DNA of 64,000 nt, taken from contig CM042983.1 in NCBI GenBank assembly GCA_023678885.1, forward strand, positions 28,750,279-28,814,278. Reading direction: 5' to 3'. Source of the stretch: Pogostemon cablin. Lineage: Eukaryota; Streptophyta; Magnoliopsida; Lamiales; Lamiaceae. A program made the position numbers and the translations under genes. The notes beneath the pieces are model-generated. The model was not told where the DNA came from, searched no databases, and saw only the letters and a program-made list of their open reading frames with translations. This document shows positions 33,566-44,739 of this stretch, piece by piece; position 1 is the first letter of the stretch, and each line of letters starts with the position of its first letter.

Positions 33566-34190
33566 ATGAAGTTTGATGTTGAGAAATTCGATGGCAGAAT
33601 CAATTTTGGATTGTGTGCGTACATATCAAGGATGTATTGCTACAATTATACGAATTACATAAAGCTTTGAAAGAAAAGTCTGGTTCAAGCAATAGCCTGG
33701 TACTCTTGGTGGTGGAGTTGGCTTAACAACAGCATGGGTTTTCCATGGAAAAAGTCGGCTCAGTGAGGTTTGAAAGGTATAAGTTTTTTCGGTAGTGACT
33801 AGTGTCGTGGGGAAGCAACGACTCACCAAGGAAGATGGTGATGTAGTAACTTGGTCTCAGTGGCGCTAGATCGGTAAAGAGTAGTGTGGATTTAACTGTC
33901 AAGTGGAGAAGAGCATCGTGAATTTTGGAGGGTTAGAATCGGCTTCAAACGACAATACTTTCAATAGAAAAAGGGTTTGGACAAACATGTTGTAGTTTGG
34001 CGGTAGAAGACAGCGACGTCAACATCAGTACAGAGACGGTAATTGCTCAAGGTGGAGTACTGGTGGCAGTAGCTGGTCAATGTGAAGCTGGTACTCCAAA
34101 TAGCTCCGAATCTAAAGCTAATATTATGGTAATTGAGATCCTTATGACATGCTCAGCTATCTTGAAAAAGGGTAATATTATATTTATCTG
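33566..34190 (+). pseudogene. Copia-4 gag start and leader remnants
   Basis: From the ATG at 33566 the reading MKFDVEKFDGRINFGL is the typical opening of a plant copia gag. One frame later it continues as HIKDVLLQLYELHKALKEK, showing a shift after about 18 codons. From about 33700 the similarity is lost; the rest has only short ORFs (for example 33997-34191) that I do not recognise. No pol or second LTR was found downstream. Confidence 0.65.
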
Positions 34191-35284
34191 AAGAGAGTTG
34201 CGAAAGAAGAGAGTATAATTTTTTTAATCTATATATTATAAAAAAAAAAGCAAATATATATTTATATATATAGTTGATATTCGGTGCACCTGGGTGTACT
34301 CGTCCATTCATATATTTATATATTTTTATTCAATAGTGTACATATATTTCTTATAATTGTATAGTTTTTTTTTTTACTTTCAGTTTTTCATTAAAAAAAA
34401 CTAATAAAAATTTCGCCAAGAGATTACATACGTTTTTATTTATTAATGTAAATATTTTTATTTATAAGTTTATACGTTTTTAGGGTGGATACACATAATA
34501 ATTAGCATTGTATACCGTATTTATTAAGCAATCCGGGTCATGACATCATTAATGTACCTAATTCTTCACTAACAAGACGCATTATATTTGTAATCCATTA
34601 CGAATTTACACTCATACGAATATTCCCTCCATTATGAATTTAGTTGTGCATTATGTTGTACAGTTTCGTGACCAAATTATGCTAATAGTTTTTTATATTA
34701 GATGTAAAATATATTCCATTTTGTTAAAATATTCCATGATTTTTTGCGCACGCCAACTCAATTTGATTGAATTTATGTAAAATATATAAGAAATTAGTGA
34801 TTATTCGGGCAATTCAAAACTATATTTTAATTTATTTTTCAAATTCAATTAAATAATTTGAGATATTAATATATGTTTTAATTGGTATACATTAATGAAC
34901 TAGTATATGAATTAGATAAAAATCAATTATAAAAAATATTGAATTATAATACATATTGTGTTATCTTTAGTATAATATTAATAATAAAATTAGGGTAGGT
35001 CTATGGTGAAAATTAAGTTGAAAATGGTATTGAGATTGTGTTGTAAAAGAAGAGATGTTAAAGAAGTGTTGTTAAAGGCTTGGTTTGAAAATAACAAAAT
35101 TGAACAATTTTAAGTAAATATGATCATTTCTGATGGAATTTTGAAAGTTACAGAACCTTTTAAAAAAATTTAACTATTTTGGGGCGTAATTCGAAATCTC
35201 CCTAAGTTGTGGGACAAAATTTAATTTTAAATCCTATTTAAATATTACTCAACCGCACAAATCATCTTCTTACTTTTTATTTTC
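34191..35284. other. AT-rich spacer, no gene seen
   Basis: AT-rich sequence with short homopolymer runs. A GGTGCACCTGGGTGTAC phrase near 34284 looks like the end of a repetitive element, but I could not find a partner end. Confidence 0.5.
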
Positions 35285-35600
35285 CACTACAAAAAAATTA
35301 TTTTTTAGCAATCGAATTTATCAACGGAATTCAATCCGTTGGTAATTAGTAATTACCAACGAATTACCAACGGAATCATTATATGAATTACCAACAGAAT
35401 TATTAGCAATGGATTACCAACTGAATAATTTACCAACGGAATCGAATTTTCATTGTTAAAAGTTTACCAACCACCACTTTACCAATGTAAACTTACCAAG
35501 GAATTCCGTTGTTAATCCGTTGGTAAGCCAATTTAACAATGGAATTGAGGCTTTTATCAACGGAATATTCCGTTGGTAAAAAACAGTTTTTTTTATAGTG
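35285..35600. mobile_element. CACTA-type MITE with TTACCAACGGAA repeats
   Basis: Begins CACTACAAAAAAATTA and ends TTTTTTTTATAGTG, 316 bp. The inside holds about ten copies of TTACCAACGGAA-like phrases in both orientations, as expected for subterminal repeats bound by a CACTA transposase. No coding. Flanks TTC and AGA do not show a clear 3-bp duplication. Confidence 0.75.
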
Positions 35601-35611
35601 AGAGTAAAAAT

Positions 35612-35988
35612 ATTATACTCTCTTCTTCCACAACTCATCTTCAAACTTTAACTTTTACGGATATTAAAAATAATGTTTTTTAACTTATTATTAGGGGTAA
35701 TTTGGTATTTTGGGATAATAATAAAATTGTAAAATATGTGATGTGTGTGTAAGTAGTTAATGACAAATTAAAAATAACGTTGTATAATAATGTTACTGAG
35801 TTTGATGGTGTTCCTTTTTTTGGGTTTAAAACAAATATATGTGTGTGAAAAAAGAGTAGCACGTTTGAAATTAAAGTAACATTTGAGGTTATTGGATAAA
35901 ATGATATTTTCTTTTTTGGAGTGTGAAGAGTTTTGTAGGACAAACAAATGAGGTAAACGCGAGGATTTTGTGGGATGGAGGGAGTATA
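35612..35988. mobile_element. Possible Stowaway-like MITE
   Basis: The left TATACTCTCTTCTTCCACAA and the complement of the right end, TATACTCCCTCCATCCCACAA, resemble the Stowaway end CTCCCTCCGTCCC next to TA. About 375 bp and AT-rich. Minus-strand ORFs inside have no known domain. The right end abuts the Copia-5 LTR. Confidence 0.5.
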
Positions 35989-36985
35989 TGTTGGATTGTA
36001 TACTAAAAGTCTAGCTTTTGTATGAATAATGTTATAATAATATATTTGAAATGAGAATCATATGATCAAATGATTGCGTCTTATAATTTATTTATATGTC
36101 CGATACAATAGTCCACTTACTTTATATGTAGATAATATGTTGTGCGACAACACGCGGAAGATCATATTATCAATTTCCTTATAAAATATAAACAGATGCT
36201 CACAATCGAGATAGACGGGGACTCTCTATTGGGATGGTTGTAGTGTGATTTGGTATTAGTTTGTCTTGACTATAGAATCACATTAGTGCACTTTGTGTGT
36301 ATTGAGCAGGACCGCTTGAGATCGTTCGACTTATACTGACTATATAGGAGAATTTAAACTCAGTTATTATGGATGTTCGTGCTCTTAATCCCTATACAAT
36401 AACCTCGACACATAATGGAGTATGTATTTCTTTGATTCATCAATGAATGAGATTTACATGTAATTAAATCAATAAACTAGGTGAGTTGAAAAATAGTTTT
36501 GTCTCTATGGTGTGTTGTTGATTGTAGAAGGAATCTGTGTCCTATTAAATAGGTTGATGATGTCCCCTTGAGGAGCTCATAAAGATTATCATGTAAACCC
36601 TGCAGGTGGATTTATTTCGGCATGATAATGAAGTTGAGTGGTACTACTCTCGGATGAGATATTAATTAATGAAGTTGTCAGTAACTTAATTAATTAATTG
36701 GTATTGTATATCTTAAACATGGGGAGATTGTCGACCTCATAATAAGAAGGAGCCCATAACGTAATTATGGGATTAGAACAGTAGTGCAGTAATAATATTT
36801 TAGTGGTATATCACTACAAAAAATGCTCTGATAGTGATGGAATTTTATGACAGAAATATTTTCGTCACTATTGTGATGGTTATTGTAACGGAAATTCAAG
36901 TTTATGAGGGAAATTAAGTGACCGTTAACTCACTTGGTCAAGGTCTCAGTTTGTGATGGAAATAGTGACGGACATTTTTGTGAAG

Positions 36986-37500
36986 GAGCTTTTCCCTCAC
37001 TATAGTGACGAAAATAGTTATGAAATTTTTTGTGATGGATTTAGTGACGGTAATATTGACAGATATTTTTGTGACTGAGCTTTTTCCTCACTATAGTGAT
37101 GGAAATAGTGACGAAATTTTTTGTGATGGATTTAGTGACGGAAATAGTGACAGGTATTTTTTTGATGGAGCTTTTCCCTCACTATAGTGACAAAAATAGT
37201 GATGAAATTTTTTGTGATGGATTAAGTTGACAGAGCTTTTCCCTCACTATAGTGACGGAAATAGTGATAAAATTTTTCGTGATGGATTTAGTGATGGAAA
37301 TAGTGACGGATATTTTTGTGACGGAGCTTTTCCCTCACTATAGTGACAAAAATAGTGATGGAGCTTTTCCCTCACTATAGTGATGGAATTTTTGTGATGG
37401 ATTTAGTGACGGAAATAGTGATGGATATTTTTGTGACGGAGCCTTTCCCTCACTATAGTGAGGGAAATAGTGACGGAATTTTTTGTGACGGATTTTTTCG
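36986..37500. repeat. 91-bp tandem repeat array inside the CACTA-like element
   Basis: The phrase GCTTTTCCCTCACTATAGTG (or close to it) recurs at about 36986, 37077, 37168, 37233, 37324, 37361 and 37439, with spacings 91, 91, 65, 91, 37 and 78. That fits a 91-bp unit with internal deletions in some copies. Each unit contains several TAGTGACGGAAATAGTGA blocks. Confidence 0.85.
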
Positions 37501-37737
37501 GTCACTATAATGACGGAATTTTTTTGATGGATTTAGTGAAGGAAATTTTTGTGAAAGATAATTAAATTAATAAGAAATTTTAATATAAATAAATTATTTG
37601 ATAAGTTATTAACAAGTAAAATTATAGGCCATATGGTCACCTGGCTAGTCATAATGCTCTCACATTATGACCGGTTTGGTGTTCGAGAATTTACAAAGTC
37701 GCCAAAGGTGGCGGGCTGATGTTTGAATCTTAAATTA

Positions 37738-37979
37738 TATTCTCTCCGTCCCTTTTCAATATTTACATTTCTATTTTGCGCGTCTCATTTCAATATTTAC
37801 GTTTTTCTTTTTGGAATATGGGACTCACCTAAAATAATTAATATATCATCCAACACTAATACACCTACCCACTTTGCATTAAATATTATATTTTTCCACC
37901 CACTATCTATTAAAATATTATACGCCTTAATCAACATGCAAAAAGTAAACGTAAACATTAAAATGGGACGGAGGGAGTA
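37738..37979. mobile_element. Stowaway MITE
   Basis: TA, then TTCTCTCCGTCCC at the left, and GGGACGGAGGGAG then TA at the right. About 240 bp and AT-rich, with no coding potential. Lies inside the CACTA-like element, so it is younger than it or was carried by it. Confidence 0.82.
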
Positions 37980-38841
37980 TTTTTTTGGATTTTTTTAAAT
38001 TTTCTGACAGATATAGTGAGAGAAATTTCCGTCACTATAGATTTTCCTCTAATTCCATCATTATTGTATCCGTCACAAATTCCATCACTACTGTAATCCA
38101 TCACTGTTTCTGTCACAAATTACTTCCGTCACTAAAACCGTCACTATTGTGACGGATCTATCACAATAATTTACTAACAAGTGTAACAATGACGAAGCCA
38201 TTTCCGTCACTATCCCTCACTATCTGTCACTAAATCCGTCACTAACGGGCGATTTTTTGTAGTGATATTATTATTATTAGACTTAAGTATAAGTTTTGGG
38301 CTAAACTTGGATACTTAAGCCCAATGGAGGCCCAACTCTAATTTTTCCTCCTGGTCCATACTGTAGCCTATATATAAGTCATCTCAGCTGTCCAGAAACT
38401 CTAATTGATTTACGCCTAACATTGTGAGGAGGAAAAGAAAAAGGCAGATTGAGAAGATATTGAGGATCGTCGCCCATACGACGTTAAGATTGGACTTGGG
38501 AATACAGCAGAAGATTAGAAGGTTATTTGATGATGTTGTTCGTCAACTTCCATGATTTTTATAAAATTTTGTGGAACTTCAAACTAGACATGTGATATAC
38601 CAATAGAAAGCCACTGAAGAGAGGATCGTTTAGGCATAAAGATCACTCAAATCGGAGATAGAATGAGAAAGTTATGCCCAAAACGGTGAGGCTGTGCATG
38701 CTGCCGGCGAGAATTCATTCTCTTCGTCAATAGACCCTGGTGAAAGGTAATTATAATATGATTTTATTTTCTTGCTTTTACTGATATAGAAACGTATGGA
38801 ACCTTAATAGCTTACGTTAACCAAATGATCGAACGTCAATA

Positions 38842-39753
38842 ATTAGTATCAGAGATTCGGTTTCGTGGTGAAGTGTGACACGTTAGGCTAGGGTTTATGT
38901 GAAATATGTGATTTATTTTTCCGAATAGAATCACATGCATGAATTAGGGTTTCTGGAATTATTTTATTATACTTGTATACCCTATATTGTCGATGGCTCT
39001 ATGTGAGAATCAACGAGCTCTGTTCATCGAATTCATGCCTGGAAAGATGACGATGTAGCTTGCCGAGCAAAAGGACGTTGTTGTCGAGCGACAGAGCGAG
39101 CAAGGTGATGGGCGGAGTGGAGAGCATCATGCTCAATAGCGCACATGATCTCCAGGTTTGGGCGCACATTCCGAGCAACAAGCCGGGCGCTAGAAGAAGT
39201 TGTCAGGCATCTCGCACGGTGGCAGCAGGAAACCAAGCGTGAAATTAAGCAGGCAGGCAAGCGCACGGCCAGGCGTCGTGCGTGGCATTAAGCATGGTTT
39301 CTCATGTAGTAATAGGGCGATATGCACGATTATGAGAAATCAGGCGCGGAATCAAGCAGGCAAGTGGACGCATGGCCGGGGGTCGTGCGTGGCATCAAGT
39401 ATGGTTTTGAGAAACTGGACGGAGCACCCGGTGGCATGCTCGGAGGGGCATGAGGTGGTGTGTGTGTTGGTGTGTGAGAAATCAGATGTGTAATCAAGCA
39501 GGTAGGCGGGCGCATGATCAGGCGTCGTGCGTGGCGTCGTGCATGGCATCAAGTATAGTTTCTAAATATTTGGCAGAGTGCCCGGTGGCATGCTCGAAGG
39601 GGCGCGCGGTGGTGCATAGATTCCAGCATGCGGTAGACTTGACGATTCACGATTGTTGGGGTTAAGCAGACTGACGTGATTCACTGACAGCGCGACCGAC
39701 AGCCACTATCATCATGATTGCTGGCAGTGGACGGTGCAAGCAGCGATGGCGGC
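38842..39753 (+). other. Copia-5 leader with GC-rich repeats
   Basis: After the degenerate primer site (38844-38855) the leader resembles Copia-1 for about 60 bp, then turns GC-rich from about 39000 with a sequence unlike that of Copia-1. Two 142-bp units start at 39336 and 39478 (GAAATCAG ... AATCAAGCAGG ... CCCGGTGGCATGCTCG), with a partial copy from about 39239. ORFs on both strands are repeat translations. Confidence 0.7.
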
Positions 39754-41448
39754 TGATGAGAGTGTAAATTTATATATTTTGAACTCTAATTTGTGTGGAA
39801 ATGGAGTATGATTGAGTCTTTTATTAAGACAAATCAGAATATTTATGGAAAACCCACGAATCAGAGGCTACTAGAACTTTTGAGCATATTTGTACAGGAA
39901 AACAGGTCTTAAGGGCTCGGAATTGGAAGTTACGATTTTTGAGGTGATTTTTGAAGGTTGTTCGACCAAGATGAAGTTGTTCAACCAGCATTACTCTGGG
40001 TCGAACAGGAGGAGCCATGTCGAGCAAGATGTGTAAAAATGTCTAGGAGCGTTGCTCGACCAAACATGACCATTCGACCAGGATCACCTTGGTCGATGGA
40101 GGAGGCAAGTTGAACAAAATATGCAGAATCATACAGAGATCCTGTTTGACTACTGTTCGACTTAGAGGCCTTGTTTGACTTTTGAAGGCTTGGTCGAACG
40201 AATTTTCGCTAATGATATTTTCGGCAATTTTGGGTTTCTTTTACCTAATTTGACATATGTCTAAATTAAGATCTCTTATATTCTTACCAAATTTGACATG
40301 TGCCTAAATTAAGAACCCTTCCAAGGCCCATAAGGAGGTTACACAAGTATAAAAAGGGAGCCTTCGTAGCACAATAATCACCACTTCATTATCCATTCAC
40401 CACCCAAACCCTACCGCCATCCGAATGAGATGTGGAGAGAAGTTCGTTTGTCAAACCAAGTGAGAATCAAGTGAAGATTCAAGACGGAGAGAGTCGCGAT
40501 GGTGCCCACATCTGGGGTTAACTTCGCTACTTAATTTATCTTGTAATTTTCAAGACTATGGGTAAGATCCTATCAACCACTATGATTGCCCGCAGATCAA
40601 TCATGGGCTAGAACTGCTTCGGTAGTTCTAGGGTTATGAAGGTTTTATGAGTTAATTGAATTTCCATGTGTAAACTCCACACAACACTACTTGTGGTTTA
40701 TTTTATATAAGATTGTGCTTTTTAAATTCATACTCACAGTCATTTTGTACATCATTAATTGTTATGTAGAGTCTGAATACATATCTTGATTATTGATTGA
40801 GTGCGTTCACTGCTAAGAAGGATTACATGTTATAATTCTAAGTGAAGGGATTCTGAAGTCTTATTAGAACTATCTTATATAAATACTTGTTAATTGAATA
40901 ATATTCGGGTTAATAAGTAGGATAAAGAGTATAACTTCATAGTACCTAAAAATGGAGATCATATCAGGTTAGAGTACTAAGTGCACGGGAAATAATTGAT
41001 ACTGATAGTATCTAGAAAGGGGGGTGAATTATATCTCTTGCTCCAAGGATATTCACACGTGTCATACGCATGTTTACTTGTGTCTATAGAGTGAACTTGC
41101 ATGGTTTAGTGATGCGTCCATAAGCCACAAGGTAGAGTCGGACATCAACACATGGAAAGGAAATTAATAAGTAAAACTGGATGACCCTAAGAACTACCTA
41201 ATTTCTTACTTGACCACAGTCGTATTATCTCCACTGCATGTTTATTTAATTTGTTATTTTAATTTAATTGTTCATTAGTTACTTAATCACACCAATAATT
41301 TTCCAACGTAGCCTCAATAATCTAGAATATAATCGAATTAATATTAATCCGTTCTTTGGGTACGATAATCACTTGGTCACCTATCGAAACTACAATTGAT
41401 ATCCTTACACTTGAGGATTAATTTTGTATGTTGAGAAAATGCTCATCA
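39754..41448 (+). repeat. Athila-2 5' LTR
   Basis: 1695 bp, TGATGAGAGTGTAAATT ... AAAATGCTCATCA. Has the LTR motif cluster in weak form and a TATA box (TATAAAAA at 40348). Shares the TTCTAGGGTTATGAAG and GTGATGCGTCCATAAGCCAC phrases with the other Athila LTRs. Confidence 0.92.
39959..40202 (+). repeat. Weak TTCGACC/GGTCGAA motif cluster in the Athila-2 LTR
   Basis: About ten copies, often degenerate (GTTCGACCAAG, GGTCGAACAGG, TTGAACAAAAT), at the same place in U3 as in Athila-1 and Athila-3. Confidence 0.8.
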
Positions 41449-41454
41449 AGTTCT

Positions 41455-41472
41455 TGACGCCATTGCCGGGGA
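41455..41472 (+). other. Athila-2 primer binding site, tRNA-Asp
   Basis: TGACGCCATTGCCGGGGA, two changes from the tRNA-Asp complement. Confidence 0.88.
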
Positions 41473-41565
41473 CGGTATTAATTATTAATTCATTATTTCT
41501 AGTTTAATTAGGACTATTATATTCTTGTTCTCTTTTCTTTCTAACTTTGAATTTTTCTCAAGTGT

Positions 41566-42467
41566 ATGCACACTAGATCAAAGGGAACTAATCTAGAACC
41601 TTTTGATCCGGAAGTAGAGGCATCCGCGATGAAAAGGAACACTAAGAAGAAGAAGAACAAGAATAAGAATAAGGAGCCAACCGATACTATTGATTATGTA
41701 GTTGACGTTGGAGAGGTAAATCCGCAAGCAACTAAAGCTGCAACCGAATTCAACTTAAAAGTAGAAGTAGTCAACATGGCGGCGAATCCTAATATACTTG
41801 CAATCCGTGAAGTCTTTAAGAACAACGGAGGAGGCAATGTGGGGTTGTTAGGAGCAAGAGGGATCGGAGCCAATTTTGATCTACACCCTACTCTTATTAG
41901 CATGATTGAAATGAGTCATTTCTCTGGGGGAACTTTTTAAGATCCTCAGCAACATCTAAATAAGTTCCTTGGGTATGCAAGTACACAAAAAGATGCAGGA
42001 GCTCATGAGGATGCAAGGAAGATCATCTTGTTTAAGTTCTCGCCGAATGAAAAAGGGAGAGGTTGGTACGATAATCTTAATGCTGCTGAATGTGATACCG
42101 GGGAGAAGTTGAAAGTGAAATTCTTTGAGCGATATATGCCACCTTCGAAGGTATTCAAGATGAAGCAAGAAATTAATCAATTTGTTATCCAAGGTAATGA
42201 GAAGTTTCATGAGGCTTGGGACCGATTAAAGGACATGCTTCGGAAGTGTCCACAACATGGGCTATATAAAGCTCAATACATCAGTATTTTCTACAATGGA
42301 TTGGACTGCGATTCTCATGTGTTACTTGATGTTTCATCCAATGGAGCATTGCTGACAAAGTCACCCATAGAGAACGAGAAGCTCTTTGAGGATATTTCGA
42401 TGAATTCAAGAGATTGGCCGACTGATAGAGTGAGAGGCACTTAATATCTTGGTAAAGTAGCACAGGT
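41566..42467 (+). pseudogene. gag: Athila-2 gag, N-terminal part
   Basis: Starts MHTRSKGTNLEPFDPEVE, parallel to Athila-3 gag, with a long Lys/Asn run. A TAA at 41938 replaces a Glu codon before the DPQQHLNKFLGYAS block; the frame then stays open through RFLERYMPP-like KFFERYMPPSKVFKMKQ and INQF to a TAA at 42442. The similarity continues as LGKVAQ up to 42467, where the foreign piece begins. Confidence 0.9.
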
Positions 42468-42677
42468 TTTTATTTATTTTAATTAATTGTTTAGTAGTTA
42501 ATAATTAAATTCCACAACTTTTTATTCCATTCAAGTCTTAATTAATTAGTTTATAATTAAATTAATAATATTTTGTTCCTTGAGTTCGATGTTAAACTTG
42601 GTTGCTTACCTAAGCTACACTTACATCCTTAATACTTAAGGTTTAATTTAGTTTAAAGAAAATGTCCAACAAGTTTT

Positions 42678-42695
42678 TGGCGCCACTGGCGGGGA
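42678..42695 (+). other. Primer binding site of the second Athila piece, tRNA-Asp
   Basis: TGGCGCCACTGGCGGGGA, two changes from the tRNA-Asp complement, six bases after the LTR tail. Confidence 0.85.
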
Positions 42696-42775
42696 CGGTA
42701 GTTATTATTAATTTATTATTTCTAGTTTAATTGAGAATCTCCCATTTTTTTTCTTACTTTGATTTTTCTCAGGTG

Positions 42776-44355
42776 TATGCACACTAGATTGAAGGAAGCT
42801 AGTTTAGAGTCTTTTGATTCGGAGATAGAAGCATCAGTATGAGAAGGCAAGGGAAAAAGAGAAGGAAAAAGAACTTGGGCACAACTGATACTCTTGATCT
42901 AAGAGTTGAAGTTGAAGAGCAGAATTTGATAGAGACTGAAGCTGTAACTGAATCTTAGTTAGAAATAAAAGAAATCAACATGGCCAGAAATGAATCCAAT
43001 CCGGACAATGTTGCAATCCGCAAAGTTTTCAAAAACAATGGGATTGGCAACTTGGGGCTGTTAGGAGCAAGGGGGACGATGCTGATTTTGAACTTCACCC
43101 CGCTTTTATCAGCATGGCAGAAATGAGCCCCTTCTTTGGAGAAACCTTTGAAGATCCTCAGCAGTATCTCAATAAGTTCCTTGGTTATGCAAGCACATAA
43201 AAGAGCGCAGGAAATAATAAGAATGCGAGGAAGATAATGTTATTTAAGTTCTCTCTTATTGATAGAGCGAGAGACTGGTATGACACTCTTAATACTGCAG
43301 ACTGCACTACATGAGAACAACTGAGGCTGAAATTTTTGGAGAGATACATGTCACCCTCAAAGGTGTTTAGGATGAAGTAAGACATCACCCAATTTGCTAT
43401 GACTCAGGGTGAGAAGTTTCATGAGGCAAGTGACAGATTTAAAGACATGCTTAGGAGGTGCCCATAGCATAAGATGTCAAAGGTTCAGTTCACCAGTATC
43501 TTCTACAACGGGTTAGATTATGATGCGCGTATTCTTCTTGACGCGTCATCAGGTGGAGCATTATTAGCAATAACACCCGTGGATACCGAAATGTTATTTG
43601 AGGATATTTTGATGAACTCACGTGACTGGGCTGCAAATAAAATTAGAGGAACTTTATGTATTTAGTAAAGTCGCTTAGGTTGAACATCAAGTGGTGAAAC
43701 TGAATAGGGATGATGAGATCGTCTCCAGTTTAGCTAACTTCAATAACTTACTTGAATCCCAGCAGAAGCATATTATATAATTGGCTCAGAGAGGACCAGG
43801 GATGTAGCAGCATGATGGTGTGATGAGAGGTTTATCCAAGAGGATTTGGAAGAGGGGAACTATGCCATGGGTTAGAGTATTCAAGGGAATAGGTTTCAGA
43901 ATCAAGGAAACATGAATTACCAAGGGAACTTCAATAATCATGGTCCCCAAGGTAACTTTTAAAATCAAAAAAGGCAGGATTTTTCACGAAGTAATCTGAA
44001 TGCATCCATACAGCCTCCTATTGGTGTTTATCCTAATGCGAAGATTGAAAGAAGGAAACCTGGTATTGAGGCTACTTTGAACAAATATATGACAAGGAAT
44101 GATGCAAAGGTGGATCATCTTGAAGCTACTATGCACTCCAACCATGAAGATTTATCTAAGCAGATTAAGGAGCTTACTTTGATGATGGGTCAGATGACAG
44201 GGAATGTGAGTCTGCTAACACAAATGTTAGAGAAAATAAAGTTCTTGTCTAAAGGCATAACGAACTTGAAAGAGTGTAAAGCCATCACATTGAGGTCTGG
44301 AATGCCGAAGAATGGTCTGATGATGCCAGCAATAGATTCAGGAGCTGCAGAGAAC
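42776..44355 (+). pseudogene. gag: gag of the second Athila piece
   Basis: Opens MHTRLKEASLESFDSEIE and follows Athila gag throughout (a NMARNESNPDNVAIRKVFKN-like block, then the domain near 43240-43400 and FYNGLDYDARILLDASSGGA at about 43500), but with a stop or shift every 50-100 codons. The longest open piece (44077-44415) holds the coiled-coil-like end MNKYMTRNDAKVDHLEA. Clearly a different family from Athila-2. Confidence 0.88.
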
Positions 44356-44357
44356 TC

Positions 44358-44672
44358 ATTCGACCAAGCCTATTGGTCAAACAAAGGTCGAACAGCTTCA
44401 GATGGATCTGTATAATAATGACATGCAAGCAAGGTGTCTCGTTCGACTAAAGCATGGTCAGTTTGACCAAGGTATTGGTTGAACAGAGGTTGAACAGCCT
44501 CTCTCAGGTCTGTACAATCACGACATGAAGTTAGGTATACCGTTCGACCTAGCCTACTAGTCGAATGGTCTTCGATGGGTCTGTAAAATGATGTTGTGCA
44601 AGCAGGTGTCCTATTCGACCAAGACCTGGTCCATTCAACCAAGCCTACTGGTTGAACGGAGGTCAAACGACC
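44358..44672 (+). repeat. Motif cluster (ATTCGACC/GGTCGAA) in the second Athila piece
   Basis: Copies such as TTCGACCAAG, GGTCGAACAG and GGTTGAACAG alternate across 315 bp between gag and protease, the same place as in the other Athila copies but more diverged. Confidence 0.8.
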
Positions 44673-44739
44673 CTATTTGGCTTCCACATCTACGTCAAAT
44701 AACATACATGATGTTCAGAACAACCCAGAACCATCTTAG

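Larger units (their letters stand above)
36812..38264. mobile_element. Non-autonomous CACTA-like element of 1453 bp
   Basis: The ends are CACTACAAAAAAT and ATTTTTTGTAGTG. The interior is built from TAGTGACGG/CCGTCACTA phrases, direct on the left and inverted on the right. The plus-strand ORF 37005-37187 is repeat translation. No transposase. AT-rich flanks (TATAT / ATATT) make the exact duplication ambiguous. It carries a Stowaway MITE. Confidence 0.85.
35989..38841 (+). repeat. Copia-5 5' LTR (about 1.4 kb without its CACTA insert)
   Basis: Aligns with the Copia-1 LTR along its length up to about the TATA box region (TATATAAG at 38370), then carries an extra piece (about 38530-38830) before the end near CGTCAATA. 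Much more diverged from Copia-1 than the Copia-1 LTRs are from each other. Confidence 0.85.
35989..39753 (+). mobile_element. Copia-5: 5' part of a Copia-1-family element, cut by Athila-2
   Basis: The LTR begins TGTTGGATTGTATACT as in Copia-1 and runs to about 38841, interrupted by a CACTA-like element at 36812-38264. The primer site reads TAGTATCAGAGA and the next phrase, TTCGGTTTCGTGGTGAA, matches the Copia-1 leader. Athila-2 begins at 39754, so gag-pol and the 3' LTR would lie beyond the nested block, outside the window. Confidence 0.88.

Noticed and set aside
38999..39665. Overlapping ORFs on both strands in the Copia-5 leader
   Set aside because: They cover the 142-bp GC-rich repeats and have no domain.
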